From Asterella californica (lineage: Eukaryota > Streptophyta > Marchantiopsida > Marchantiales > Aytoniaceae): a stretch of 64,000 nucleotides of DNA. This document shows, piece by piece, positions 1-12,229 of the stretch (positions are counted from its first letter, which is position 1; each line of letters starts with the position of its first letter). The notes under the pieces were generated by a model. That model worked only from the letters and a program-made list of their open reading frames with translations, did no database searches and had not been told where the DNA came from. The position numbers were made by a program, and so were the translations under genes. Location of the stretch: contig JAYKYS010000007.1 in assembly GCA_036924285.1 (NCBI GenBank), forward strand, positions 31,240,001 to 31,304,000, written 5' to 3'.

Positions 1-984
1 CGTCGTTTTCTTGGTGATGATTCGATGCGATGTTTTAACATCATTGATACATCAACAGTGTAGTTGGATCTCGGCCAAAGAGAAGACAGAATGTTATATG
101 AATTCATATAGAGGATAGACCAGCATCATATAGATGTAGATCTATGGTGTTTCACATCGTCACTTTAGCCACCACTAGCATCAAGACATGAGAGGAGTTG
201 TTTTGTAGATATCTATGTGGTGATCTCAAATGCTATCATGTATCTCGCACTTGATGTGTATGACCATGAGAGTGCATATGGTTTATATTATTTCATTAAT
301 ATTCTTTTTATTAATCCAATATTAATGGACATCGCATCTATGGAGATATAACATGATGGTTTATGTATCATGCGTCTTTTATATTGATGATGATATGTCA
401 TGTAATATATTATGTCTCTTTTTTTGAGATATATATCATATTTGCATCATTATAAGTACAAATATTTGAGTTTCGCAACTTTCAAAATGCATGAAAGAGA
501 AAACACGTTAGTTAAATATCAAATGACAAATATGGAGCATGATGCACCTTCATCTTCATCTAGCTCTGAGACAACAAAAATATTCTCATCACGAAGACAA
601 CGGTGATCATGAGTCCTAACAAGAGGAGGCTGCGATAGAGGAATTAATTTAAAGTACTTTCCTTCATACAAGTAAAGTTAGGCACTTTCCACGAAAAGAT
701 TAATTTAAAGTACTTTCCTCTAGATATTGATCCTGAGCAAGCACAAGAACAGACACATTGATATGCACAGTGGAAATTTGCAGAGACAAAAGCTCGCACT
801 CTCATATACGCTAGAGCTAAGTGCAGTCGTCTTGCCTACGTTATTGATACTAAATTTACAAGCACGTTTTCCAAAGAGCAATCAACTTATCAATGTGCTA
901 CTCAAGTTTGATGGCTGAGAACTACCAGCGAACGTTACAACCCGAGGGAAGTAACGTTCTAGCATCTCATCATGAGCCACGATC
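1..984. other. AT-rich sequence, no gene recognised
   Basis: This stretch is AT-rich with many stops in all frames. A 22-23 bp direct repeat (core TTAATTTAAAGTACTTTCC) occurs near 645 and again near 700. The right part (after about 650) may be the eroded 5' portion of the neighbouring CACTA transposase, but no motif there is clear enough to assign. Confidence 0.4.
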
Positions 985-3830
985 AATCTCTCAAGTGATT
1001 GGAAGCATCACATGATTCATGCATGTCCTAATGACTACGTCTTGTATCGAAATGAGCATGCAGATTTAAAATCATGTCCCATTGCGAAGAGAGAACATAC
1101 ATGGATGATACACAAGGATAAAAGTACCTAAAAAAATACATATTCTTCTTTTAGTTGAGTTTCACGTCTGATTTATATTGAAATATTTGTTAGTCTTATT
1201 TTTTATTTCTAAACGTCCAGCTCTTTATTCTTCGATTTTTATAGGTTCTGTGATGATTTCCACTCATTCTTCAAATCGTGCTTATTCCGGGTCGTTGACT
1301 CCGTCGTATTCCGAATCGATCCACCGACGGAGTCATGCGACTTGTAGTTGACTCATCAGCAGTCAAACACATCGAGACAAAATGATAGGAGTTCAAGCAT
1401 GATGCTCGACATCTTTGGTATAACATCATATGGTGTTTCGTCCCACAAAACAATGAAGAATAATATTCAATACGATCGGTGGTGGCAATAAACTGCAACA
1501 TTTTTCCTTGGTTGGTCACCAAAAAAAGTCATATATTGCTTTCATTGTTCATTCCAAGCTCAAATTATCCATTGTTCTCATTTGTTTTCTACTATTGATG
1601 TTTAGAATGTTGATTATGAATATAGTGAATGACTGAACGTCCTAAACTAGACCTCATATATAGACGTTTCTTCATCAATATTTAATACTAACATATGCAT
1701 ATATCTTTAATCGGGTCCAAGCAAGCAAAAAAATTTGATACAATACTTGCAGCCATTAGTGGAAGAGCTTGATTTGTTATGGAAAGGAGTTCAAGCTTAT
1801 GATGGACGTAGAAGCCACCTCATACGTTCTAGGTGGTTCTAGTTAAAAGACATATGTATGTAGACAATGCACGACTATCCTGGTTATGGTTACGTCTCAG
1901 GACTGCAAATCAAAGGTTATCAAGCATGTCTGTCATGTGATCCAGACTTGAAAGCGACCTACTCTTCTAGTTGTTTATATGAAACATACAAAATATCTGG
2001 TGCTAGATGATCCAATGCGACAATTCAATGATGAAAGATACACATGATCTATCCCGATGCAACTCATTAGCAAGAGACGTGGATTGTCATTGAAAATCAA
2101 GACATCCAAAAAGAGAGATCCGAAAAGACACGGGTGCCAATACTATATCAGCTGCCATACTGGTAGATGATTTATATCTTGTAAAGTTTAGATTTTGGAA
2201 ATTCTTGCTCATTTGTTGTTTGTGTTTATGTTTATCATATATATTCATTAATATGATTTTTTCATTCGACACTTTCTTGATCTTATGCATATTAGAAAGT
2301 CATTGTTCAAGCATTCCTTTTGTCTATGTGAGACAAGCATGTGATGACATGAATATGCTCCCTATTCATCTATAGGAGAAGAATCTTTACGACATGCACC
2401 TTGGTGATGACTTCAAAACAACAAAAGATTTTTAAAGAGCGTGTAAGCACCATACGATTTCTTACTAGATATGGTGTATGCTTAAGGAAAGCTTTTTTCA
2501 GTGACACGTCTTCATGGTCCAGCAGAATGAAGACACGCGACTACCACAAGTTGTTGTAGCATATACTTTAATATGTATGCATGAGTTGTCAAGTGTTGCC
2601 GTTCGAGAAGTAATTTTTTATCTCTCCAAGTAGTTAAGGTATACTTTTACGTCTCCTTTGATAGTAGTAGCACCTCCATTTAACATTAATAAACTTTTTC
2701 ACAAATTACTCAATCTTGTGTATTTTTCCATGTTCATGACAGATATATTCTTATAAAGGTTCTTCATATTATAGGTGGATTTGCGCGAAGAAAATAGTTG
2801 TAGATTCCATTCCTCATATGGAAGTCTTTGCAGCACACACACTCTGCAAGTAAGAGGGAGCCTTGCCACAATCATTTTTTGACATTCATATTCATGTACT
2901 TGTTCATCTTGTGCGTGAGGTTTCTATTTGTGACATCGTTCATTGCAGATGGATGTATTGATTGGAGTGATATCTGAAATCTTTGAAGGATTTTGTATAT
3001 CAAAGAGTTTGTCTTGAGGGGTGTATTGCAGAAGACTACCTACATACAGAGGCATGTTTACGTGTTCCAACATAGATGGACAACTAAAATCTTCACTCTC
3101 CTCTTCTTTGTGAGAAAAATGAAGACGAAAGAATGACCGAGGAAGTCTTAGTTTGAGCTAGTTCAGTCCGGGCCTTGACATTCATTGAATTGGATCAAGT
3201 TCACAATTTTTATCTCCATAATAGTTTTGAAATGAAAATTTAAGTGGGTTTTGTTCTACGAGCAAGAAAGAGATGGTGTTGTTGCTGCAAGAGCTCGGAG
3301 TGTATGAACATTTCTACAGCTCAAGACTTACATGCAAAACATTTAGATGAAGATCGAGTCTAATCGAGTCTATAGATAATATTTATATCTTCCTATCAAT
3401 GATGATATAGGAGTGTTAATCCGAGGTCCAAGCCTAAAGGCTAAAGACTGCATTCAATTATAGACACAAGGAAGACATGAGGATAATACGTTTAGATGAG
3501 AAAGTGTCAAAGACAATTGATTCAAAAGTATGAGGATCTTCCACTTAAAACTGTAGAACAAGTGACCATGACGTAAACTTTGAACATGTAAGGTATCTTA
3601 CTTTGGAACCATTGAAGATATTTTAGAGTTTGACTTTTTGTACTTCATGCAAATTGCACTCTTGTAGATGATACAAGTCTCAACTTCATGGATCACATGC
3701 TACCGTTGTTACAAATATGTGTGATATGACATGCATTGAGACTAGGAGAGTTTTACGTCATGATCAAAATAATGATGAGTATATCCATCGTGAGTAGAGT
3801 AGTGCTTTTAAATCCAATATTTCTCCAAAC
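985..3830 (+). pseudogene. CACTA (En/Spm) TNP2-type transposase, decayed
   Basis: This is a degenerate transposase of a CACTA-class cut-and-paste DNA transposon. No long reading frame survives, but collinear TNP2 motifs can be read on the plus strand across about 2.8 kb. They are HACPNDYVLYRNEH near 1015, LQPLVEELDLLWKGVQAYDG near 1745, MHDYPGYGYVSGLQIKGY then ACLSC near 1870-1940, and RMKTRDYHKLL near 2525. Further on come LPQSFFDIHIHVLVHLVREV followed by HCRWMY at 2863-2960, LEGCIAEDYLHTEA near 3013, YFGTIEDILEFD near 3605, and TRRVLRHDQNNDEY near 3740. Order and spacing match TNP2 proteins. In-frame stops and frameshifts separate the blocks (for example TGA right after SGAR near 1993 and after RWMY), so the copy is dead. 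I found no convincing CACTA/TAGTG terminal repeats, so the element's true ends are unknown. The family call is firm; the boundaries are approximate. Confidence 0.85.
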
Positions 3831-4871
3831 GAATATCACAAAAAAGCAAGACATCGGGTGGCCACATAGTCAAAAAACTGCTACGCATCTCATAAAAAAA
3901 AGTTACCGTTTTTTCACAACAGCATCATTGACTTTTGAAGTGTGTTGTTCTTCCATAATATTTCGTTTTTTTTTTAAAACAATATCTGTAAACTAAGAGC
4001 ATCTAAATTGGTCTATAGTAGTTCAATGCATACCACAAGAATGACACATTATATAGGAGATAACGAATGTGATTATTGATAATGTTGTACCCTAAGATTA
4101 CACATACAAAACACTAATCTCAAAAGAATACGAAATGATTATCTCAAAATCCCTTAAAAGAATCTCACAAAACCTTAAAAACACAAAAACTCATAGATTT
4201 TCTAATCCGTTTGTATAAAACGTTTGGCTTTCTCTGATTTCCGAATCGGAGGTAATTTCCATAATGTTCGAAAATTTTCTACATACATAGGAAATTAAAC
4301 GTGAACACACATAGAGAATTTAGATTCGTCAAAAGTATTATTTTGTCGTCTCCTTCGTCGTTCACCAACCTTTTTGCGCTTCAGCATTTGGCAACTTCCT
4401 CTTTCTTGTACACGATTTTCAACTTCGGAGCTGGACACGCAAGACATATCACCACAGAGGTAATCAGAAGTGCACTCTGAATCACCAGAAATCACTATTG
4501 TGCTTAAACTTTTGCCTTGCGGCTTTACCGGAGAAATAAATCTGGTATACGTGCGCCTGTTCCTCCTATTACCGAACCAAGGAAGAGTGAAAAAATTCCA
4601 CTACTAAAACTTATTTGCGCATGGGGCCTAAGTTTTCGTGACTGAAAATTGGTTTACAAAAGCAGAACCCCCGCCCTCAACAATGCACTGGCAATTTCAA
4701 CTGAAACTGTAAATACCAGACCTTTGATTTATCGTGCGTATCCTAACAGCAACCTCGAGCAGGTAGTCGGCAACTTTCATGGAGAAGTTTCACTCAAACG
4801 TGCTATGGTATTGCCCCAATATGAGAAGTCCGATGGATATTGGTTGCAATATCATGTTATTGAAGGAAATC
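3831..4871. other. Intergenic gap between the CACTA relic and the HROB-like gene
   Basis: No supportable gene was seen. A 66-codon minus-strand frame at 4295-4495 has a basic run (KRKKVGERRRRR) but no family I recognise and no splice link to the neighbouring gene. The 3' UTR of the HROB-like gene should lie in the upper part of this gap. Confidence 0.4.
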
Positions 4872-7800
4872 TCAGAAGAGGAAACTGCCCAAATCATCGT
4901 TCAAAAGTAGTTCTACATCTTCTCCCAAGTCCCATCCAGCTGCCTTAGCTTTGGCCGCAGTTACTTCCTCTTGTGTAGCTTTCTCCTCAGCATCTTGAGT
5001 ATTTCGCGCCCCGGGGAGTTCAGCTTGCAGTAGATTCTTTGTAAAACCTTCTCTGTTGCGCAAATGTACATCTGCTACAGGTGAGTGTACAGCCCCTGTA
5101 TCTTCCAACGTTGTAGCGAAGGTAGTATCCGGAAGGCCCTTGGCTGAGCCTACAGATACGGACTTCTGAGCAGAGAACTGATTTCCAATACCTCTGTCGA
5201 CATCTGCATCGTGCCGCACACCTGGCTGTCGCTTCGTCTGTCCCACCGAGATACGGGGTACTAGTGGCTCCCCTACCTGTCGACTGATGCTGGAAGTTTC
5301 TGGCGGAACCTGTTCCGAGTCATTCGAGGAAATTGCAAGGGATCTCACCTTGTTTCCTGATTTGAACAGAGAGTAAGGATATTGGACACGTCTCTCACTG
5401 CAGTGTTCATCAGGAGTGCAAACTATGTAAATCACGCAAGATGTTTTGAAGGTGCGACAAAGGAGGGATAGCGGTGTCAGTCACATCGTTTGGGAGAGAA
5501 AATCCACACCTTCGACATTGTTGGTTTTGTCCTTCGCGACGCTTGTTGGAGATCGAGCATTCCCGGCTTCGCTGCCAAACACCTAAATCCCATCGATTAT
5601 TAGGACTGCATGGACCTTGTTTTATAGTACTTCATACTGATGTCTAATTACGAAGAACGACGAAGAATATAGTCCCCAGGTGAGAAGTACTCAAGCTGAC
5701 GGGATATGACAATACTCTTACCTTATGGACGTTATCTGTCGTGATGTTGAGATAATGCGCGTAAGGATTGGGACTGAAAACGGTAACCTGCGAATAACCA
5801 TCGTTGTTCACACCATTTCGTTAGTATAACAAAAAAATAACCCTAATTACCATACGCGTGACGTTCTTCAGATTCGTGTTTACAGAGAGATTTCAATGTC
5901 AGTGAAGTACCTTACGCAGAATCAGAACAGCACCTGGAATAACTCCGTGGCCATACTTGGACTCAGTCAGCACGCTTCTGTGAATACATCCATTAATTGT
6001 TCCAGTAGGGTCCTGAATGAGGTTTCAAAACATCAGTGGTAGAGTAGTGTCATCGTTATTTGATACAACAGCAAAGCAATCTGACCAAGCAATGTGCTTG
6101 TCAATCAACCCAAAAAGACGATATACTAGGACGCCTTGCCACGCGATCTAGTGAAGCTCAAGTACGAAAGGACTACCTGGATGAAGAAGCCAAAGCGTGG
6201 ACAAAACTAATACAAAAATACCTAAATCCCTGGCTAGCTTTGAAATTTTCACACCTTGCCCACAAAATAAGTGCTTAACCTTGAGAACCACTGAAACGTC
6301 TCCAAATCCATTTGGAACAATGGCTTTAATGACGGAAACGAGCTGCAAAAGAAAAACCCTGTCTTAGTTCAGTAAAATTTTCACATGTCGAAATTTAACA
6401 CAAGATAACCTTACCACTTAAGTTCAACGACGTCCAAACGTCATTTTCCCAGCGATGTTGACAACAAGAACGACGACTCTATCTGATATGACTTTTCCAT
6501 CAATGTTAGATTAAGGGCAAAGAATACCTCAGGAATGTGTTTGAGATGTTTCCCGAGACTTTTAATGCCGTCTATTGTGGTATTGGGTACGCGTTTGGAA
6601 GCTGCGTGAGCCGGCATCGAAACTTGTTAGCTACCTCCTATGATGGTGAACGTGCTCGAACACATGTCCAACTGCAGGGAGCAACATATCTAGATAATAG
6701 GTAAAGAAACTGTGGGAGCGGAAAAGTGGAAACAGTAGTGTGGAACAACTATAATGAATCGTAGACGCCTTACCGCCATCCAAATATTCCATAGCAGTGA
6801 TCCAGGGAGTTTCCAGGAACACGGTAGTATCAGACTGGGAGTCCGAACCAAATGACCTTCGTTGAGTTTTGAGGTCCCCACTGGAGGTCCTCTTTCGAAA
6901 GTTTTCTTGCAGTGCTCCGGCTGGACCAGGGATCCTGTAAGGAAGTCCTTGACGACTTCCCCTTTCGGAAGATCCAGCTTCCTGATGTGCTGGACTCTTG
7001 ACATACGCGCCAGAATCTCCTTTGCGTGGATTACATTGTGACTGCACGGGCAGCTCTGGAAGGGAAACCAATGGATCGGTTTCCACAGCTGTACCTATGT
7101 TCTCACAGGAATTCAATCTCCTCTGCAGCGACACAATGTTCCCTGTTTCTCTCTGCCAACCACGTCCGCCTGTTCCTTGAGTTTGCGCATTAGTCCGACA
7201 AACCGATGTATCAGAATTTTTACTACCTACGTTAAACCCTATCCCTAGTCCAACAGTTGTTTCAGGGATGATCTCCAAACCAACATTTCCGTTTTCAACC
7301 TGAAGACGGGAGTTGCGTTCTTCACGTCCTTGAGGGTTCGTTGCTTGTGAAATTCCTGTCTGATTAGGTGCACCACTTGCTGGCCTCACTGTTGCAACTT
7401 CGCCAAGCACTGCAACTGTTGGAAGGGCAATTGTCCTCCGCTGTCTCTCATTTGTAGCTATTGCATCAGGCTTTTCGTTACCAGAAGCTGATCGGACCCG
7501 TAGCGTGTCTACATGTCGTCCGTCCCCCGTAACCCCTCCGTTTCGCTCCCTGAATGACTCACTGTCGGGTCCATTTGGCCGGGAAGCTACTAACTGTGTG
7601 TCCAACTGCAGAGTTTTAGACCTGACGGGCATTGAGTCCGTGCTAGCACTGAATCTGTGAACTCGTGATCCAATAACAAATGTTGCCTGTACAGAATCGA
7701 TTGCAGATGACTCATTCGCATCTACATTTCTTCCTGCACCACCAAAGTGGGAGGAAGCATAAGCATGAACGATCCGAGTACTGGCAGCAGCCTGAGGAAC

Positions 7801-7965
7801 TGAAGACTCCACTGGCCGTGGTTTTCCAGTACTCTCCATTCCATCCTCCTTTGCGTCGATTGAAGGTATAGTCTTGCAGGACTTAAGAACACTTGGCACT
7901 TCAATGTCGTCAAACTCCAGCAATCTTTCGAGGTCATCATCAGCTGCATTCCAGTCCTCCGCCAT
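4872..7965 (-). CDS. HROB: HROB-like (MCM8/9-associated OB-fold) DNA repair protein, 7 exons
   Basis: HROB proteins recruit the MCM8-MCM9 helicase in homologous recombination and interstrand crosslink repair in the nucleus. Exons (minus) are 7965-6774, 6601-6528, 6342-6280, 6012-5911, 5787-5722, 5582-5510 and 5422-4872. All junctions are GT-AG and phases agree, giving 706 residues. The start ATG has an in-frame TGA four codons upstream. The N-terminal 340 residues look disordered, with an acidic start (MAEDWNAADDDLERLLEFDD). The family signature begins near residue 345 with YRIPGPAGALQ, then FLETPWITAMEYLD. An OB-fold-like strand series follows: VVLK, then DPTGTINGCIH, then GVIPGAVLILRK and VTVFSP. 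The C-terminus ends in an acidic stretch (WDLGEDVELLLNDDLGSFLF). Identification rests on the PGPAG plus DPTG-T-x-G-C-I-H pattern; another OB-fold protein is a less likely alternative. Confidence 0.78.
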
Positions 7966-9545
7966 CGGACCATTCAGTCACTGTTACTGTAGTTTCCTTT
8001 GTCAAATCACATGCGAATCACGACAGTTATCAGAGGCGCTAGTCGACTCAACACGTCCCGATCCTGGCAGACTGGTGCATCCTCAGATTGCGAGATCAGT
8101 GGCTTCTCGTGACAGCTCGAGATCCTTCAATTACTTAGCACCACCGACCGCAACTACATAGCTGACACAATCGTCTCAACCAGCGCCGCATGTTCTAAGT
8201 GGAGCACCAACTTCGGAGTTTTCCCTGCGGCAATCGTCCATCTTCCGAGTGTGTGTGATGATTTGAACTGACCTGTAGGTTTGCCGCGCAATTCCATGTT
8301 TGACTGTTATTTTGGTTCATTTCGCCCGAAACAGGGAAACGAAAACGGTACAGTAACTGCAACGTTTACTGCCAAGAAGGATTCTTTCCTTGTGAGCGCA
8401 GAAACACCATCTTCAGTATAAAAACTTTTCTTTGGAAAGGAAGCGACGCAATGAATACCAAAACGGATGGGAAGCCCCCACGAAGGATGGCAGCTGCTGA
8501 GAAGAGTGACTTTCATCAGCTCATTTTCCGCCGACCTTGATATGTTTGTTCCAAAGAATGTTGCAGCTATACAGATGAGCAAGCCGAGTGGTGATTCAGG
8601 CCCGGAAGTGTATTATTGTTAAAGGGTCTTTCAAATTTCCGCATTGTCTAAGGGCAAGCAATCAAACAAATCCACATATACACGAAACATCGCAAGGAGC
8701 TTTCTGTAGTGACTGTGCACTGTGCTGTTATGGCACTGTTTTGCGAAAAGCAAGATAAGCGTGTCAGTCCTGAATCCAGGAATCATCTAGTTATTTGCCC
8801 ATAAAGTCAGCACTTACCTAAGAGTAAGACACACGTGTTTGTGTAAACATGATCGTCATGTTTCCTGGAAAGAAACTAATGTTTAGTACTACTGGGGAGA
8901 CAAACAGGAATGGTATCCAAGTAATAGTAGACACAAATATGAAAGGACCCCAATGTATTGTGATATTCCCACAACTACAAATTCATTGTACCATCATATC
9001 ACGAGCCATTGACAAATCTAGTCGGCATTAAAGGCTTCTGTGAGTAAATCAACCTAGTGACTTAGTGTGTCCACGCTAGTGTCGGCTAGACTTGTCAAGT
9101 CTAGCCGACATGAATAGAAGATCTATTCAAAACTGCTTCCTGCATGTACAGAACCGAGAAGCACCGGTGACAAGTGGTTGACGGGACGAACCATTACGCA
9201 TTCAACAAGACAAATATTTTAATTTCCTGAAACAGACACGACACGTGCAGATGATGCAGTTTGGATATGCTCCACGGACTTAATTACGGAGAAAATTCGT
9301 TATGAATGCGCCGCAGTTCCCTTAACGAAAAACCTTATAATGACTTGACTTTCTGAATGCTGAGTTGCATCGCATACCGGGCTTATGTGGTCTCTAAAAC
9401 GTAGTTGCTGAATTCCTGCCTACATCTACATACCAAAATCTCAGCTTCTCAAGAAAAGTTGCCGTTCTAAGCATCTAGAACTGATCCACCACATATTACA
9501 CTGCGGCAACTGATTGCTCTTAGTGAGTGCCCTAACAAACTGCAT
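7966..9545. other. Intergenic region between the HROB-like and PRKRIP1-like genes
   Basis: This should hold the HROB-like promoter and 5' UTR and the 3' flank of the PRKRIP1-like gene. It contains a short copy (about 8440-8490) of a dispersed motif also found upstream of the PRKRIP1-like and CCD1-like genes, and a perfect inverted repeat at 9080-9110. No other gene was recognised. Confidence 0.5.
9080..9110. repeat. Perfect 15-bp inverted repeat with 1-nt spacer
   Basis: The arms are TGTCGGCTAGACTTG (9080-9094) and CAAGTCTAGCCGACA (9096-9110), separated by a single T. They would form a perfect cruciform, or an RNA hairpin if transcribed. The site lies about 440 bp beyond the stop codon of the minus-strand PRKRIP1-like gene. 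Confidence 0.9.
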
Positions 9546-10956
9546 TCACCGTGAAACAGAGAAGACGTGAGGAGTTGTGACAACGCTCTTATCCTGCGCC
9601 ATGCCCACTGTCTGCTTGTCATCGTCGTTGTCCTCGTCCGAAGAAGAATCTTCGTCATTCTCCTGCCCAGTGCTACTAGGCTGATCTCCCGGTGGCCTCT
9701 GGGCTCGTTTAGCCCTTTTCTTCTCTTTCTTCTTCAAGCGCCTAGCTCTTTTCTTCGCTGTGCGTTCATCTGCAGCACGAATCCTCTCCTCTCGTCGTGC
9801 TAAAAACGCGGCCTCCTCCGTCCTTTTTTGATAATCAAAATCCATCCGAGCCAAGCGATCTTGCTCTCTTCGTCGCATTTGCCGGTACTGAGACGCAACA
9901 ACAAAAATTCATCGAAACTTTTCTCCATCTTTTCCGCACCTTCACAAAGTTACCAGAATCCCACTCTCCATTCTTTACCAATACATGCACAGACGTCCAG
10001 AAGTCCTTGGAGTCATACTTCTAAGACTCTTTTCTTTTTGGTTTAAGTCTAAGACATAAACTCAAAAAAGTTCGATGATACGAGCAACTGCAAGGACTAA
10101 TCGGATAGTAGCATAAAAACGGACAAGAGCCGAATTGGTCCACACCATCTCTTTCTCGACTGTGAAGCATATCACGGGCCACTCAGGGGGACGAATGCAG
10201 AATAGGTACCTCTCTTAACTCGAGTTAACTTTTGAACGTTAGAATGATAGATTTTCTCTGAATGTGATGATAAGAAAGTGCCGAAAGAAACTGGTTCCTA
10301 GTTACACCGTCTACTCTCTAATTCCGAAGACTCTTCACTGGAATCAGCATTGAATCTGCAGTTTTCTGTTCAAACCATCGAGCAAGATCCTCATATCTGT
10401 CTGTGATCATGCTTCTCAATCCATCGACGCAGAGGAGCTATATATACGTACGTCTTGGTGTCTGTGATCATGCCTCTCAATTCCATCGACGAAGAGAAAA
10501 GTAGATTGAGTACGTTATGGTCTTTGTGATCATGCTTCTCAATTCATCGACGAACAGAAAAATTGACTGACAATGAGAATAGATGAGTATGTAAGGTCTA
10601 TTTGGGCGCGTAATCGTATATCCATATGTTATTTAAACGTTCAAGCAGGTACCTATTGTGCATTCTTCCCCACTCAGGGCCGAAGAAGGTTCTGGAGACC
10701 ATACCTGATGAAAGTCACCGGAACCAGAACCGGCTGAACTGCCTGACGTATTACTGATGCGGACTGGCACCTGCTCACTAATACGCCTCAACTTTTCCTC
10801 CAAATCTTCATCATCTTTCCTGTCACCTACAGCTCCATCTCCTTTATATTCGACAATCTGGTTACCAGGCGTAGTCTGACCTTGATTCTGTTCTGGCAAG
10901 GCTACAATTTGCGTGTTTCCATCTGTATAAGTCTGGGAAGTCGTGTACCGAGGCAT
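9546..10956 (-). CDS. PRKRIP1: PRKRIP1-like spliceosome-associated protein, 2 exons
   Basis: PRKRIP1 is a small, highly charged nuclear protein found in late spliceosomes, where its long helix bridges U2 snRNP and the catalytic core; in animals it was first described as an inhibitor of the kinase PKR. Exons (minus) are 10956-10705 and 9887-9546, joined in phase 0 by an 817-bp GT-AG intron, giving 197 residues. An in-frame TAG three codons upstream supports the start. The family hallmark GSSAGSGSGDFHQYRQMRRR straddles the splice site (about residues 70-90). It is followed by a charged helix (FDYQKRTEEAAFLARREERI), then ADERTAKKRARRLKKKEKKR, and a glutamate/serine-rich tail (DEDSSSDEDNDDD). Length and order match the family. 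The intron carries a three-copy 61-bp tandem repeat. Confidence 0.9.
10399..10567. repeat. Three-copy tandem repeat, period 61 bp, inside the PRKRIP1 intron
   Basis: Units start near 10399, 10460 and 10521. Each contains the core GTGATCATGCYTCTCAATYC followed by ATCGACG. The third copy is truncated. The repeat lies wholly within the single intron of the PRKRIP1-like gene. Confidence 0.85.
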
Positions 10957-10969
10957 TTCAAACTACTTC

Positions 10970-11295
10970 GTACTGTTTCGCAGCAAACAAACCCTAGTAG
11001 CCAGATTCTCCCCAAGCCGCACAACGAATGGCAATACTCCCATCTGCTTCTTAAAATTCTTGGGATGACTGCAGAATAGGCTTCTGTCGTGTTAGTCCTA
11101 ATCAACCCTGTATGCGGGTTATAGTTTGTATAGATACTATGTCTTTGAACTTATTTGAACGTTAAGGACGCCCTAGACGTGAACATGATTGTTTCCAGTT
11201 GCTGTTCCGCAGCAAACAAACCCTAGTAACCAAATTCTTCTCAAGTCGCGCAACGAATGGCAATACTCCCATCTGCTTCTTAAGAATTCTTACCC
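10970..11295. repeat. 85-95 bp direct repeat, two copies, upstream of the PRKRIP1-like gene
   Basis: Copy one lies at about 10976-11062 and copy two at about 11205-11292. Both contain CGCAGCAAACAAACCCTAGT and CGAATGGCAATACTCCCATC followed by TGCTTCTTAA. The offset is about 229 bp and similarity is about 88 percent by eye. Copy one begins just upstream of the start codon at 10956, in the likely 5' UTR or promoter of this minus-strand gene. Confidence 0.85.
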
Positions 11296-12160
11296 CTCAA
11301 CTTGGGGACAACATACGACTGCTCAAGTTGCAAGCCATGACACCACGAATGACTTCGTCACAGAAATGAATCTGAGGTGAAGTCCGTCACACCCTGCCCT
11401 CTTCACGAATATATCGACATTTCCATGCACGACGAGAGCTTAAGAAAAGAACAATTCCAGATAAACCTGCCACCAGACTACCAGTAACTGCCAATACCAC
11501 TTCTCCGCTCAGTACCTTCGACTGACCATAGGAGATTGAGTAGTAACTTCAGAGCTTCGAAGCCAAAACCTTCTCTCCCTGCCCTCTCCAGTTGGAAACG
11601 ATTGCCGGTCCGAAGGAAAAACACAAATCTAGGTCCAAAATTTCACACGTTTCAATCTTCGTCCGCCCGCGTTCTGTAGTTCATACATTGATTTGATCCT
11701 TGGCGCTTCGGAGATGGATGCCTGACACTAAGCTGTCTCTTAATTTCTGACAGTTCGATATCTGACTCAATTCCTGTTCCGCAAACTAAACCCTTCCTGA
11801 ACCCCACTCTGTCTCAGGATAAGTAGGGGGAAACCCTTCCCCTTCACAGTATCGCGTTCTAAACCGACAGAGGAGAAAACTAAACCAAAAACCATATAGT
11901 TCTAACTCCGGAAATAATTGAACTCGGGCCAATAAATAAAGAGTGTGGGTTCTCGCAAATTCATCTATTTCAGGGGGGAAACACGCGACACAATGAAAAG
12001 CAAACGGATGGAAAGACCCCATCAAGCCTAACAAGGGAAAGAAGTAACCGAAGGGAAAATCAACTAAAGCCATTAAACCACCAGTGCCCCTATAAAAAGT
12101 GCGTCCTGGCACCCTGCTTACGTGACATTCTGCCGCGTAAGCCAGAGCTGCGTCCAACAG
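11296..12160. other. Upstream region of the PRKRIP1-like gene with a dispersed repeat
   Basis: No gene was recognised. Positions about 11945-12105 resemble 62385-62530, upstream of the CCD1-like gene. Shared blocks include CGCGAC followed by CAATGA, then AAACGGAT, then GACCCCATCAAGCCT and ACAAGGGAAAGAAG. This looks like a copy of a short interspersed repeat. Confidence 0.55.
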
Positions 12161-12229
12161 TGACGGACTGGCGTCCGTCTCGAAAATTTCAAAACTCGCC
12201 TGAGGGGCCGTGTGAGTTTAGGTTAGGCC

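Noticed and set aside
4295..4495. 66-codon minus-strand frame with a basic run
   Set aside because: No family recognised, no upstream in-frame exon and no link to the complete HROB-like model that ends at 4872.
4599..4610. CACTACTAAAAC as a CACTA-element terminus
   Set aside because: The orientation is wrong for closing the TNP2 relic to its left (TAGTG would be expected), and no matching inverted end or 3-bp duplication was found.
5422..5510. In-frame TGA in the HROB-like gene as a disabling mutation
   Set aside because: It falls in an 87-bp stretch with consensus GT and AG ends; splicing it out keeps the frame, so it is intronic.
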